A stretch of 64,000 nt of DNA, taken from Micromonospora sp. HK10 (lineage in GTDB: Bacteria; Actinomycetota; Actinomycetes; Mycobacteriales; Micromonosporaceae). Each line of letters opens with the position of its first letter. Positions within the stretch are counted from its first letter, which is position 1. The translations under genes were made by a program, and so were the position numbers. Shown here piece by piece: positions 34,132 to 43,199 of the stretch. The notes under the pieces were generated by a model that worked only from the letters and a program-made list of their open reading frames with translations, had not been told where the DNA came from and did no database searches. Location: NCBI RefSeq assembly GCF_000982955.1, contig NZ_KQ058714.1:1-64000 (forward strand). The letters run 5' to 3'.

Positions 34132-35376
34132 GTGTCACCCACCCTCTCGGTCCTGGTCCGCAACCGCGACTTCCGCAACCTGTTCCTGGCCGAGCTGGTG
34201 GTGTTCGGTGCCGACTGGTTCGTCATGGTGCCGCTGCTGGTGCTCCTGCCGGAGCTGACCGGCAGCGGGGTGTGGGGGGCGCTGGTGCTCGCCGTGGACA
34301 CCGGCACGACCGCGCTGCTGCTGCCGTACAGCGGGACCATCGCCGACCGGTTCGACCGGCGGAAGATCATGATGGCGGCGAACCTCGCCGCGCTCGCCGG
34401 CATCCTGCTGCTGCTCGGGGTCCGCAGCGCCGGCACGGCCTGGCTGGCGCTGGTGTCGATCGCGGCGGTGGCGGTGGCCAAGGCGTTCTACTCACCGGCC
34501 GCCCAGGCCGCCCTGCCCAACGTGCTCGACCCGGCGGACCTGGCCGCGGGCAACGCGATCGCCGGCTCCGCCTGGGGCACCATGACGGTGGTCGGCGCCT
34601 CGCTCGGCGGCATGCTCAGCGCCGCCGCCGGCCCGTACGTCAGCTTCTGGGTGGCGGCCGGCGCCCTGGCGGCGGCCGCGGGCCTGGCCGCGCTGATCCG
34701 CCGGCCGCTGCAGGCTCCCCGGGACCCGGCGGTGGTCACCCCGCGCACCTGGCCGGCGATCCGCGAGGCGCTGCGTTACATCGCGCACCGGCCGCGGGTG
34801 CTCGCCCTGGTCACCGTGAAGTCGGCGGTCGGCCTGGGCAACGGCGTGCTGACCGTCTTCCCGCTGCTCGCCGGGGTGTACGGCGTCGGGTCGGTGGGCA
34901 CCGGCCTGCTCTTCGCCAGCCGTGGCGCCGGCGCCCTGGTCGGCCCGATCCTGATGCGCCGGGTGCTGAGCAACCGGGCCTGGCTGCTCACCGGGCTGGC
35001 GCTCTCCATGTCCCTCTACGGGCTGGCCTATCTCGGCGCCTCGGTGGTCGACTGGTTCCCGCTGGTGCTGGTGCTGGTCTTCCTGGCCCACCTGGGTGGC
35101 GGCAGCAACTGGGTGATGTCCAACTACGCCCTCCAGGGCGAGGTGCCGGACCGGCTGCGGGGGCGGGTGTTCGCCACCGACATGATGCTCGCGACGCTGG
35201 CCATCTCGATCAGCCAGCTGGTGGTGGCCCTGGTCGTGGACCGGGTGGACGAGCGGACCGTGCTGGCCGGCTGCGGCCTGGTCACCGTGGTCTACGCGGT
35301 GGGGTGGCGGCTGGCCACCCGCCGGCTCTCGCTGACCGACCCGGCGGAGCAGCCGGAGGCGAGCCCGGCGTCCTGA
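34132..35376 (+). CDS. MFS transporter (MFS_3/EntS-like)
   Basis: A 414-residue 12-helix major facilitator. The N-terminal NRDFRNLFLAELVVFGADWF and the loop motif GTIADRFDRRKIMM are typical of the MFS_3 group that exports siderophores or macrolides; the PDRLRGRVFATDMML loop of the second half is also characteristic. The GTG start has a -10 box 6 bases upstream and no ribosome-binding site. It is not clustered with a regulator. The substrate cannot be told from sequence. Confidence 0.87.
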   Translation: MSPTLSVLVRNRDFRNLFLAELVVFGADWFVMVPLLVLLPELTGSGVWGALVLAVDTGTTALLLPYSGTIADRFDRRKIMMAANLAALAGILLLLGVRSAGTAWLALVSIAAVAVAKAFYSPAAQAALPNVLDPADLAAGNAIAGSAWGTMTVVGASLGGMLSAAAGPYVSFWVAAGALAAAAGLAALIRRPLQAPRDPAVVTPRTWPAIREALRYIAHRPRVLALVTVKSAVGLGNGVLTVFPLLAGVYGVGSVGTGLLFASRGAGALVGPILMRRVLSNRAWLLTGLALSMSLYGLAYLGASVVDWFPLVLVLVFLAHLGGGSNWVMSNYALQGEVPDRLRGRVFATDMMLATLAISISQLVVALVVDRVDERTVLAGCGLVTVVYAVGWRLATRRLSLTDPAEQPEASPAS

Positions 35377-35380
35377 CCGG

Positions 35381-35815
35381 TCAGGCCGGTTCGTGCGGCG
35401 GCGACGGCGGGTACGGGGCCCCGGCGGCGGGCGGAGTCACCGGCGGGTGCGGCCAGCCGGCCCACGTCGGGGGTGGGGCGTCCGGGCCGGTCGCGCGCCG
35501 GCCGGCCAGCGCGGCGGCGATCACCAGGCCCAGTCCCAGCGGATGCAGCACGAGCTGGATCAGGCCGATGAGCGTGCCGAGCCGGATCAGCTCGCTGCTG
35601 CTCCAGCCCTCGCCGAGGGAGCGGCTGACCGTCAGCGCCCAGAGCAGGCTGACCGTGGCACCGATCAGCAGCACCGCCACCCCGCCGAGGAGCAGCCCGC
35701 GCGGGCCGCGCGGCAGCCGCCGGTTGACCAGCGCCAGCACCAGCCCGGCGATCAGGACGAGGAAGTTCGGCAGTTGGGTGAGCAACTGCAGGCCGGTGGC
35801 GCCGAGGTATCGCAC
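35381..35815 (-). CDS. Membrane protein of unknown function with Pro-rich tail
   Basis: A 144-residue protein with about three membrane segments (LPNFLVLIAGLVLALVN, LLLGGVAVLLIGATVSLLWAL, LIQLVLHPLGLGLVIAAALAG) and a ~40-residue Pro/Ala-rich cytoplasmic tail. No family is recognised. It converges on the MFS gene with 4 bases between stops and is divergent from thrB. Actinobacterial genomes carry many such proteins with no assigned role. Confidence 0.65.
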   Translation of the reverse strand: MRYLGATGLQLLTQLPNFLVLIAGLVLALVNRRLPRGPRGLLLGGVAVLLIGATVSLLWALTVSRSLGEGWSSSELIRLGTLIGLIQLVLHPLGLGLVIAAALAGRRATGPDAPPPTWAGWPHPPVTPPAAGAPYPPSPPHEPA

Positions 35816-35909
35816 GTCATCTCCCGATCGTGGCGGACCGGCGTCAGGCTAGTGGACGGGCGCCATTCCCACGGTCCGGGCGAACCGCCGCGCTGTCGGT
35901 GCGGGGTCC

Positions 35910-35915
35910 TAGCAT
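35910..35915 (+). promoter_or_regulatory. -10 box TAGCAT for leaderless thrB
   Basis: TAGCAT ends 6 bases before the GTG at 35922. It shows that thrB has its own promoter here and is not part of a hom-thrC transcript. Confidence 0.6.
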
Positions 35916-35921
35916 GAGCCG

Positions 35922-36866
35922 GTGCCGATGACTTTCACCGCCGGGCCGGTCCGCGTCCGGGTGCCCGCGACCAGCGCGAACCTGGGGCCGGGCTTCGACG
36001 CGCTCGGGCTGGCCCTGGGCCTGCACGACGACGTGGCGGCGGAGGTGACCACGGGCGGCGTCCGGGTGACGGTGAGCGGGGAGGGGGCCGGCGACCTGCC
36101 AGCCGACGACCGGCACCTGGTGGTCACCGCCATGCGGGCCGCCTTCGACGTGCTCGGCGGACAACCGCCGGGGCTGGCCCTGGAATGCGTCAACCGGATC
36201 CCGCAGGCCCGGGGCCTGGGTTCCTCCTCGGCGGCCATCGTGGCCGGCGTGCTGCTGGCCCGCGCGTTGGTCCCGGACGGCGCCGAGCGGCTGGACGACG
36301 CCGCCGCGTTGCGGCTGGCCTCCGAGCTGGAGGGCCATCCGGACAACGTGGCGCCCTGCCTGCTCGGCGGGTTCACGATCGCCTGGACGGAGCCGTCCGG
36401 CGCCCGGGCCGTCTCGTTGCCGGTGGCGGAGGCGGTCCAGCCGACCGTCTTCGTGCCCGACGAGCGCGGCCTGACCGCCGAGGCGCGGGCCGCGCTGCCG
36501 GCCACCGTGCCGCACCCGGACGCGGCGCTGACCGCCGGGCGGGCGGCGTTGCTGGTGCACGCGCTGACCACCGAGCCGGCGCTGCTGCTGCCGGCCACCG
36601 TCGACCGCCTGCACCAGGACTATCGTGCCCCCGGCATGCCGGCGACGGCGGCCCTGGTCGGCGCGCTGCGTGCGGCGGGTGTGGCGGCCGTGGTCAGTGG
36701 GGCGGGCCCGACGGTTCTGGCGCTCAGCGAGGTTCCTCCGGCCTTCCCCGGGGGAACAAACTGGCGGCGCTGGGAGTTGCCGATAGACGTCAGCGGTGCC
36801 CGGGTAACCCGGGGTAGACTGGGACACGCCGAGCGGGACCCTGTTGCCGCAGGTCGGAAGAGTTGA
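35922..36866 (+). CDS. thrB: Homoserine kinase
   Basis: A 314-residue GHMP kinase phosphorylating homoserine before thrC acts. The ATP loop is PQARGLGSSSAAIVAGV (about 90-106); the N-terminal VRVPATSANLGPGFDALGLAL and a C-terminal SGAGPTVLAL are the other GHMP motifs. The GTG at 35922 fits a leaderless transcript; the ATG 6 bases later is the alternative. It is about 6.5 kb from thrC, whereas the two are normally adjacent. rho follows after a 293-base leader. Confidence 0.95.
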   Translation: MPMTFTAGPVRVRVPATSANLGPGFDALGLALGLHDDVAAEVTTGGVRVTVSGEGAGDLPADDRHLVVTAMRAAFDVLGGQPPGLALECVNRIPQARGLGSSSAAIVAGVLLARALVPDGAERLDDAAALRLASELEGHPDNVAPCLLGGFTIAWTEPSGARAVSLPVAEAVQPTVFVPDERGLTAEARAALPATVPHPDAALTAGRAALLVHALTTEPALLLPATVDRLHQDYRAPGMPATAALVGALRAAGVAAVVSGAGPTVLALSEVPPAFPGGTNWRRWELPIDVSGARVTRGRLGHAERDPVAAGRKS

Positions 36867-36874
36867 TTACGCTC

Positions 36875-36880
36875 TAGACT
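36875..36880 (+). promoter_or_regulatory. rho: Putative rho promoter -10 box TAGACT
   Basis: TAGACT lies 9 bases after the thrB stop and is preceded by a relatively AT-rich stretch. Its predicted start would give rho a leader of about 270 nt. TAGACT also occurs as the likely -10 box of glyA and atpC. Confidence 0.5.
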
Positions 36881-36886
36881 CAGCAC

Positions 36887-37159
36887 AGCCGCGAAGCATG
36901 CGATCTCCTGCGGGTCGGCGCACCCCCGAAGCTCTCGGCGGTCAGCCCGTCACCCCTGCCAAGGCCCACGCCGCACCGCAGTTTCCACAGGTCGCCGCAG
37001 ACGGCGAGACCTGCTCACCACGTCGGTGAGTCGGGAAACCGACCGGCTGCTGTGTCACAGACTCCCGCACCGCGTCCGTGCGAAGCGGGTGCACCGAGGC
37101 CGCCCGGCCACCTGGTTCTCGACTCCGGGCAGTCCCGGCCTATCGAGGGAAGGAATCCA
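36887..37159 (+). ncRNA. Structured rho 5' leader
   Basis: The leader before the rho TTG has no coding frame of note. It folds at least two hairpins: aggtc/gacct with an inner stem (36989-37013) and CTCACC/GGTGAG around acgtc (37015-37031). Rho autoregulates by ending its own leader in several bacteria, so a regulatory role is plausible but unproven. Confidence 0.4.
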
Positions 37160-39253
37160 TTGAGCGACACCACCGACGTGACGTCGGATGTTTCCAACGT
37201 CGCTGGCGATGCCACCACCGCCGCCGCCCCTACGCGCCGTCGGCGCAGCGGTACCGGCCTGTCGGCGATGCTGCTGCCAGAGCTGCAGAGCCTCGCCGCG
37301 TCGCTCGGTATCTCCGGTACGGCTCGCATGCGTAAGGGCGAGCTGATCAGCGCGATCACCGAGCGGCAGGGCGGTGCCGCCGCCGGCACCCCTCGACCGC
37401 GGGCCGAGGTCGCGGCCGCGGCCGCTCCCGCTCGGGAGGAGGTCCACGCCGAGGTGCGCGAGGAGCGCGCCGAGACCGAGCGGCGCTCCGCCGAGCAGGC
37501 GCCGGCCGCCGAGGCGACCGAGGGTCGCACCCGGAGCCGCCGGGGCCGGGCCGCCGGTGGTGAGGCACGGGCGGCGGAGACCCGCACCGAGGAGGCCACC
37601 GCCGAGACCGGCGAGCGGACCGAGCGCGGCGAGGGTCGGGGTCGGGAGCGCGCCGAGCGCACCGGCGACCGTGCCGAGCGAGCCGAGCGTGGGGACCGCA
37701 ACGAACGGGCCGAGCGCGGGGACCGCGCCGAGCGGGGCGAGCGGACCGACCGTGCCGAGCGGGGCGACCGTGCCGAGCGGACCGACCGTGCCGAGCGGAC
37801 CGACCGTGCCGACCGTGCCGAGCGGACCGACCGGGGCGACCGTGCGGAGCGGGGCGAGCGGGCCGAGCGCGGGGACCGCAACGAGCGGGGCGACCGCGGT
37901 GACCGGGGCGAGCGCAACGACCGGGGCGACCGCAACGACCGGGGTGACCGGGGTGACCGCAACGACCGTGGCCAGCGGGCCGAGCGGGACCACGACGGCG
38001 ACGACGACGGCGAGGGCGGCGGCCGGCGCGGCCGGCGCAGCCGGTTCCGCGACCGTCGGCGCGGCCGTGGCGAGCGGGGCGAGGGTGAGACCGGCGGCCG
38101 CGAGCCGCAGGTCGGCGAGGACGACGTGCTCGTCCCGGTCGCCGGCATCATCGACGTGCTCGACAACTACGCCTTCGTGCGGACCACCGGCTACCTGGCC
38201 GGCCCGAACGACGTGTACGTCTCGATGTCCCAGATCAAGAAGTACGGCCTGCGCCGCGGTGACGCGATCACCGGCGCCGTGCGGGCCGCCCGGGACGGCG
38301 AGCAGCGGCGCGACAAGTACAACCCGCTGGTCCGGCTGGACACCATCAACGGGATGGAGCCCGAGGAGGCCCGGCGCCGGCCGGAGTTCTACAAGCTCAC
38401 CCCGCTGTACCCGCAGGAGCGGCTGCGGCTGGAGACCGAGCCGCACATCCTGACCACCCGGGTCATCGACCTGGTGATGCCGATCGGCAAGGGCCAGCGT
38501 GCCCTGATCGTCTCGCCGCCGAAGGCCGGCAAGACCATGGTGCTGCAGGCGATCGCGAACGCGATCACCCGCAACAACCCGGAGTGCCACCTGATGGTGG
38601 TGCTGGTCGACGAGCGGCCGGAAGAGGTCACCGACATGCAGCGGTCGGTGAAGGGCGAGGTCATCGCGGCCACGTTCGACCGTCCGCCGCAGGACCACAC
38701 CACGGTCGCGGAGCTGGCCATCGAGCGGGCCAAGCGCCTGGTCGAGCTGGGCCACGACGTGGTCGTGCTGCTGGACTCGGTGACCCGGCTGGGCCGGTCG
38801 TACAACCTGGCGGCACCGGCCAGCGGCCGGATCATGTCGGGTGGTATCGACTCCACCGCGCTCTACCCGCCAAAGCGCTTCCTGGGCGCGGCGCGGAACA
38901 TCGAGAACGGTGGCTCGCTGACCATCCTCGCCACCGCGCTGGTGGAGACCGGGTCGATGGCGGACACGGTCATCTTCGAGGAGTTCAAGGGCACCGGCAA
39001 CGCGGAGCTCAAGCTGGACCGGAAGATCGCCGACAAGCGGGTCTTCCCGGCGATCGACATCAACCCGTCCGGCACCCGCAAGGAGGAGGTCCTCCTCGCG
39101 CCGGAAGAGCTGGCGATCGTCCACAAGCTCCGGAAGGTGCTGCACTCGCTGGACTCGCAGGCGGCGCTCGACCTCCTGCTGGACCGGCTCAAGCAGTCCC
39201 GGACGAACATCGAGTTCCTGATGCAGATCGCGAAGTCCACCCCGGGCGAGTGA
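37160..39253 (+). CDS. rho: Transcription termination factor Rho with long disordered insertion
   Basis: A 697-residue Rho helicase. Order: Rho_N SAP-like domain (LSAMLLPELQSLAASLGI, about 38-75), a ~240-residue charged insertion (about 78-315), the cold-shock-type RNA-binding domain (GIIDVLDNYAFVRTTGYL), and the RecA-like ATPase with the P-loop SPPKAGKTMVL and the R-loop region PASGRIMSGGIDSTALY. E. coli Rho has 419 residues; actinobacterial Rhos carry the N-terminal insertion, here an Arg/Asp/Glu repeat tract (RAERGDR type). The TTG at 37160 follows GGGAAGGA and was chosen over upstream in-frame starts. A very stable terminator follows. Confidence 0.96.
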   Translation: MSDTTDVTSDVSNVAGDATTAAAPTRRRRSGTGLSAMLLPELQSLAASLGISGTARMRKGELISAITERQGGAAAGTPRPRAEVAAAAAPAREEVHAEVREERAETERRSAEQAPAAEATEGRTRSRRGRAAGGEARAAETRTEEATAETGERTERGEGRGRERAERTGDRAERAERGDRNERAERGDRAERGERTDRAERGDRAERTDRAERTDRADRAERTDRGDRAERGERAERGDRNERGDRGDRGERNDRGDRNDRGDRGDRNDRGQRAERDHDGDDDGEGGGRRGRRSRFRDRRRGRGERGEGETGGREPQVGEDDVLVPVAGIIDVLDNYAFVRTTGYLAGPNDVYVSMSQIKKYGLRRGDAITGAVRAARDGEQRRDKYNPLVRLDTINGMEPEEARRRPEFYKLTPLYPQERLRLETEPHILTTRVIDLVMPIGKGQRALIVSPPKAGKTMVLQAIANAITRNNPECHLMVVLVDERPEEVTDMQRSVKGEVIAATFDRPPQDHTTVAELAIERAKRLVELGHDVVVLLDSVTRLGRSYNLAAPASGRIMSGGIDSTALYPPKRFLGAARNIENGGSLTILATALVETGSMADTVIFEEFKGTGNAELKLDRKIADKRVFPAIDINPSGTRKEEVLLAPEELAIVHKLRKVLHSLDSQAALDLLLDRLKQSRTNIEFLMQIAKSTPGE

Positions 39254-39264
39254 GCTGACGGACC

Positions 39265-39307
39265 GACGCGAGGGGCACGGCCTGCGGGCCGTGCCCCTCG
39301 TCGCGTC
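39265..39307 (+). terminator. Strong hairpin terminator after rho
   Basis: aggggcacggcc and ggccgtgcccct form a perfect 12-bp stem with loop tgcg; after a 3-base bulge the stem continues with gacgcg/cgcgtc. It begins 12 bases after the rho stop. Confidence 0.85.
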
Positions 39308-39370
39308 CCGGGACCGTCGCCGGCCCGGCGCCCCCGCACGACCGTCGCCGGCCCAACGCTGCCGACCGGT

Positions 39371-39433
39371 GAAGTTTTTCTTCGGTTAAGCCGAGAGGTA
39401 TTGAAACTTCTGTTCAGTCTCGGTTGACTGTCG
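39371..39433 (+). promoter_or_regulatory. AT-rich promoter with inverted repeat and PHO-box-like direct repeats
   Basis: GAAGTTT (39371-39377) and AAACTTC (39404-39410) form an inverted repeat. TTGAAA (39402-39407) and TTGACT (39424-39429) could serve as -35 and -10 boxes for a leaderless ATG at 39437. gttcagtctcg (39412-39422) and gttgactgtcg (39423-39433) are adjacent 11-bp units resembling PhoP direct-repeat units of the GTTCACC type. The match is partial. Confidence 0.4.
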
Positions 39434-39436
39434 TCC

Positions 39437-42400
39437 ATGCGTACCCGCAGTCGAACCGCCCGTCTCGCCGGCGTCCTGCTGCTGACACCGGTGCTCACGC
39501 TGGCCGGACCCGTACCGGCCGCCGTCGCCGCGCCCCCGGTCGGTACCGCCACGCCGGCCGAGGACGCGCCGGCCGCCTCCTCCCGACCCGACACCGCGGT
39601 CACCCTGGCCAGCCCGGCCGCCGCCGCCACCGCCACCGCCGGCGGCCTCGAGCCGGCTGGTGGCCTGGAGACCGCGAAGGCCACCCGCCCGGTTGCCCCC
39701 GGCCTCGAACTGACCTCCTTCGACCGGTACGACGCCGCCGGCTGGCTGCGCGCCGACGCGCTCACCGCTGACCTCTCCGGGGGCGTCACCGTCGACTACG
39801 TCAACTCCGGCGCGGTCACCCGGGACGAGCCGCTGCGGGCGGCGGTGGACCGCTCCCGGGCGGTCGCCGCGGTCAACGGCGACTTCTTCGACATCAACGC
39901 CTCCGGTGCGGCGCAAGGCATCGGCATCCGCTCCGGCGAGCTGATCCAGTCGCCGGTCGCCGGCCACACCAACGCCGCCGCGATCAGTGCCGAAGGGCTG
40001 GGCCGGATCGTCCAGATCGGCTTCGAGGGCAGCGCCGCCCTGCCGGCCGGCCCGGTGCCGCTGACTCAGTTCAACAACATCGTGCAGCGCGACGGGGTGG
40101 GCGTCTTCACGCCGCTCTGGGGGACGTACTCCCGGGGGCGGGCGGTGGAGGGCGCGGCCCGGACGGTCGAGGTGACGGTGACCGGCGGACGGGTCGCGAC
40201 CGTGGCCGGCACGGCCGGGACGGGCCCGATCCCGGCCGGCAGCACGGTGCTGCTCGGCCGGGAGGCGGGGGCGGACGCCCTCGCCGCGCTGCGCCCCGGC
40301 GACCCGGTGGACCTGACCTGGCGGCCGAAGGCCGCCGACGGCAGCAGCCCGCGCGCCGCGGTCGGCGGCGGCAGCGTGCTGGTCCGCGACGGGGTCGTGC
40401 AGGACGTCGCCGACCCCAGCCTGGCGCCGCGTACCTCGGTCGGCTTCTCCGCCGACGGACGGAAAATGATCATGCTGACGGTGGACGGCCGGCAGGTGGA
40501 CAGCCGGGGCGTGACCCAGACCGAGATGGGCCGGATGATGCGGGAGCTCGGCGCGTGGAACGCGCTGAACCTCGACGGCGGCGGCTCCTCGACCCTGTTG
40601 GCCCGGGAGCCCGGCGCGGCCACGGTCCAGGTGGAGAACAGCCCGTCCGACGGCACCGAACGCCCGGTCCCCAACGGCCTGGCCATCTACGCGCCGCAGG
40701 GCAGCGGCCGGCTCACCGGCTTCTGGGTGGAGACCGCCAGCGATCCGACCGCCGCGCCGGGCGTCGCCCCGGTGCGCGGCGGCCGGCCCGACCGGGTCTT
40801 CCCCGGCCTCACCCGCCGGCTCACCGCCGCCGGCTACGACGAGACGTACGGGCCGGCCGCCGGCACGCCGCACTGGCGGGCCACCCCGGCCGCCCAGGGC
40901 CGGGTGGACGACGCCGGGGTGTTCCGGGCCGGCCGGCCCGGCCACGCCACCGTCACCGCCTCCCGGGGGAAGCCGCGCGGCAGCATCGCGCTGACCGTGC
41001 TCGGCCCGCTGGAGCGGATCGACGCCACCGTGGACCGGCTCGGCCTGAACCAGGCCGGCGACAGCGGCCTGTTCGGTGTGGTCGGCTACGACGCCGAGGG
41101 CAACACCGCGCCCATCGAGCCGGCCGACCTGCGCCTGGCGTACGACCACGACCTGCTCGAGATCACCCCGCGGCCGGACGGCAACCTCGACGTGCGGGCC
41201 CGCGTCGACAGCGGCTCCGCCCTGGTCACGGTGACCGTGGGCGGGACCACCACGGTGCTGCCGGTGACCGTCGGGCTGACCGACGTGCCGGTGGCCGGCT
41301 TCGACGACGCGGCGTCCTGGACGTTCAGCCAGGCCCGGGCCGCCGGCTCGGTCGCCCCGGCGGACGGCCACACCGGCACCGGCCTGAAGATGTCGTACGA
41401 CTTCAGCCAGTCCACCGGCACCCGGGCCGCGTACGCCGACCCGCCCGCCTGGATCGACGTGCCCGGCCAGCCGCAGGCGTTCGGCATGTGGATCAAGAGC
41501 AACGGCACGGGGGAGTGGCCCAGCCTGCACCTGCACGACGCCCAGGACACCCAGTTCGTGCTCCGCGGCCCGTACCTCACCTGGACCGGCTGGCGCTACG
41601 TCGAGTTCGCCGTCCCGGCCGGGGTGCAGTACCCGGTGCGGGTGCGCCGGTTCTACGTGGCCGAGACCGATCCGGCCAAGCAGTACCGCAGCGAGGTGGT
41701 CATCGACGACCTGGTGGCCCGGATCCCGCCGGCCCTCCAGGCGCCGGAGGAGGCGAACCGCACCGACCGGGTGGTGCTCCGCGACGGCACGGTGGACGGC
41801 GCGCCGTGGCGCTTCGCGGTGCTCTCCGACGCCCAGTTCGTGGCCGCGAACCCGGACAGCGACCTGGTCGCCCAGGCCCGCCGTACGCTCCGCGAGGTCA
41901 AGGCGGCGAAGCCGGACTTCCTGGTGATCGACGGGGACTTCGTGGACACCGCCTATCCGGCCGACTTCGCGCTGGCCAAGCGGATCCTCGACGAGGAACT
42001 GGGCGGGCAGCTGCCGTACTACTACGTGCCGGGCAACCACGAGATCATGGGCGCCCCGATCGGGAACTTCGCGGCCGTCTTCGGCGACACCTCCCGGGTC
42101 TTCGACCACCGGGGCACCCGGTTCGTCACGCTGAGCACGGCCACCGGCTCGCTCCGCGGTGGCGGCTTCGACCAGGTGGAACTGCTGCGGTCCACGCTCG
42201 ACGCGGCGGCCGTCGACCCGGCCGTGGGCTCGGTGGCGGTGCTCTTCCACCACCCGCCCCGCGACCCCAGCCCGGCCAAGGCCAGCCAGCTCCTCGACCG
42301 CAAGGAGGCGGCGCTGGTGGAGCAGTGGCTGGCCGACTTCCAGCACCGCACCGGCAAGGGCGCGCTGATGGTCAACGGGCACGTCGGCACCTTCCACGCC

Positions 42401-42913
42401 GACCGGGTGGACGGCGTGCCGTACGTGATCAACGGCAACTCCGGCAAGGACCCGTCCACCCCGGCCCAGCTGGGCGGCTTCACCGGCTGGACGGAGTTCG
42501 GCGTGGACCCGGTGAGCCCGCAGGAGGCCGAGCGGGCCCGGCGGGACCCGCTGGCCGAGGGACCGGAGTGGGTGGCGGCCGAGTTCCACGCCCACCTGGA
42601 CCGGCTCGACCTGGCCGCGCCGGCCGAGGTCACGGTCGGTGCCCCGGCGCTGGTCACCGCGACGCTCACCCAGCCCAGCGGCCGGACCGTCCCGGTGGCC
42701 GCGCCGGTCAGCGCCGACTGGTCCGGCTCGCCCAACCTGTACATCGGCGGCGCCGGCGGGGTGAAGCCCTGGCACGTGGCCCGCTTCGACCCGGCCACCG
42801 GGCGGCTGACCGCGCTGCGGCCCGGCGCCCAGGTGCTGCTCGCGGTCACCGTCAACGGCGTCCGCGCCCAGGCGACGGTGACCCTGGCGGCGGCGGAGGC
42901 GCCCGCCGCCTGA
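39437..42913 (+). CDS. Secreted phosphodiester glycosidase fused to a calcineurin-like phosphoesterase
   Basis: A 1158-residue exported protein (signal peptide ARLAGVLLLTPVLTLAGPVPAAVA). Residues ~140-415 form a phosphodiester glycosidase (NAGPA, PF09992) domain with AAVNGDFFDINASG and LNLDGGGSST. Ig-like and CBM-like beta domains follow (~420-770). Residues ~790-1010 form a metallophosphoesterase: LSDAQF (usual D-x-H reads D-x-Q), VIDGDFVD, VPGNHEIMG, LFHHPP and NGHVGTFH. A further beta-sandwich ends the protein. It could remove sugar-1-phosphodiester caps and then free the phosphate. It is inserted between rho and rpmE. Possible phosphate control is suggested by the promoter repeats. Confidence 0.85.
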   Translation: MRTRSRTARLAGVLLLTPVLTLAGPVPAAVAAPPVGTATPAEDAPAASSRPDTAVTLASPAAAATATAGGLEPAGGLETAKATRPVAPGLELTSFDRYDAAGWLRADALTADLSGGVTVDYVNSGAVTRDEPLRAAVDRSRAVAAVNGDFFDINASGAAQGIGIRSGELIQSPVAGHTNAAAISAEGLGRIVQIGFEGSAALPAGPVPLTQFNNIVQRDGVGVFTPLWGTYSRGRAVEGAARTVEVTVTGGRVATVAGTAGTGPIPAGSTVLLGREAGADALAALRPGDPVDLTWRPKAADGSSPRAAVGGGSVLVRDGVVQDVADPSLAPRTSVGFSADGRKMIMLTVDGRQVDSRGVTQTEMGRMMRELGAWNALNLDGGGSSTLLAREPGAATVQVENSPSDGTERPVPNGLAIYAPQGSGRLTGFWVETASDPTAAPGVAPVRGGRPDRVFPGLTRRLTAAGYDETYGPAAGTPHWRATPAAQGRVDDAGVFRAGRPGHATVTASRGKPRGSIALTVLGPLERIDATVDRLGLNQAGDSGLFGVVGYDAEGNTAPIEPADLRLAYDHDLLEITPRPDGNLDVRARVDSGSALVTVTVGGTTTVLPVTVGLTDVPVAGFDDAASWTFSQARAAGSVAPADGHTGTGLKMSYDFSQSTGTRAAYADPPAWIDVPGQPQAFGMWIKSNGTGEWPSLHLHDAQDTQFVLRGPYLTWTGWRYVEFAVPAGVQYPVRVRRFYVAETDPAKQYRSEVVIDDLVARIPPALQAPEEANRTDRVVLRDGTVDGAPWRFAVLSDAQFVAANPDSDLVAQARRTLREVKAAKPDFLVIDGDFVDTAYPADFALAKRILDEELGGQLPYYYVPGNHEIMGAPIGNFAAVFGDTSRVFDHRGTRFVTLSTATGSLRGGGFDQVELLRSTLDAAAVDPAVGSVAVLFHHPPRDPSPAKASQLLDRKEAALVEQWLADFQHRTGKGALMVNGHVGTFHADRVDGVPYVINGNSGKDPSTPAQLGGFTGWTEFGVDPVSPQEAERARRDPLAEGPEWVAAEFHAHLDRLDLAAPAEVTVGAPALVTATLTQPSGRTVPVAAPVSADWSGSPNLYIGGAGGVKPWHVARFDPATGRLTALRPGAQVLLAVTVNGVRAQATVTLAAAEAPAA

Positions 42914-42971
42914 CGCCCGGCCCCGGTGACGCGGAGGGTGCCGCCCGCGTCCCCGGGGCCGGCCCGCCCGC

Positions 42972-43006
42972 CGGCGGGCTCCTCGACCTGGGGGAGGAGC
43001 CCGCCG
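42972..43006 (+). terminator. Hairpin terminator after the phosphodiester glycosidase gene
   Basis: cggcgggctcctc and gaggagcccgccg form a perfect 13-bp stem around a 9-base loop, 58 bases after the stop. The rest of the gap to 43300 holds nested inverted repeats, including cacctcccg (43055-43063) with cgggaggtg (43124-43132), and the rpmE leader. Confidence 0.75.
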
Positions 43007-43199
43007 GACGGGTGTGCGGGCAGCCCCCGGGTCGCGATCAGGCGGAACACGCCACACCTCCCGTTCGTCCCGTGCCGGGCACCCCGGCGGACGAATGCCC
43101 GGGAGCCGGGCGGGAATGCGGGGCGGGAGGTGAGCGTTGCGCCTGCCGGACCTGCTGTGTGGGCCGCTCGTCGAGTCGGCGGACGCCCGTGGCACACTG

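Noticed and set aside
29543..34138. A 1531-codon open frame on the minus strand, the longest in the window
   Set aside because: It lies antisense to the RND pump and the deacetylase, both with clear family motifs. Its product is low-complexity Gly/Arg/Val/Asp with no domain, the usual shadow frame of GC-rich codon bias.
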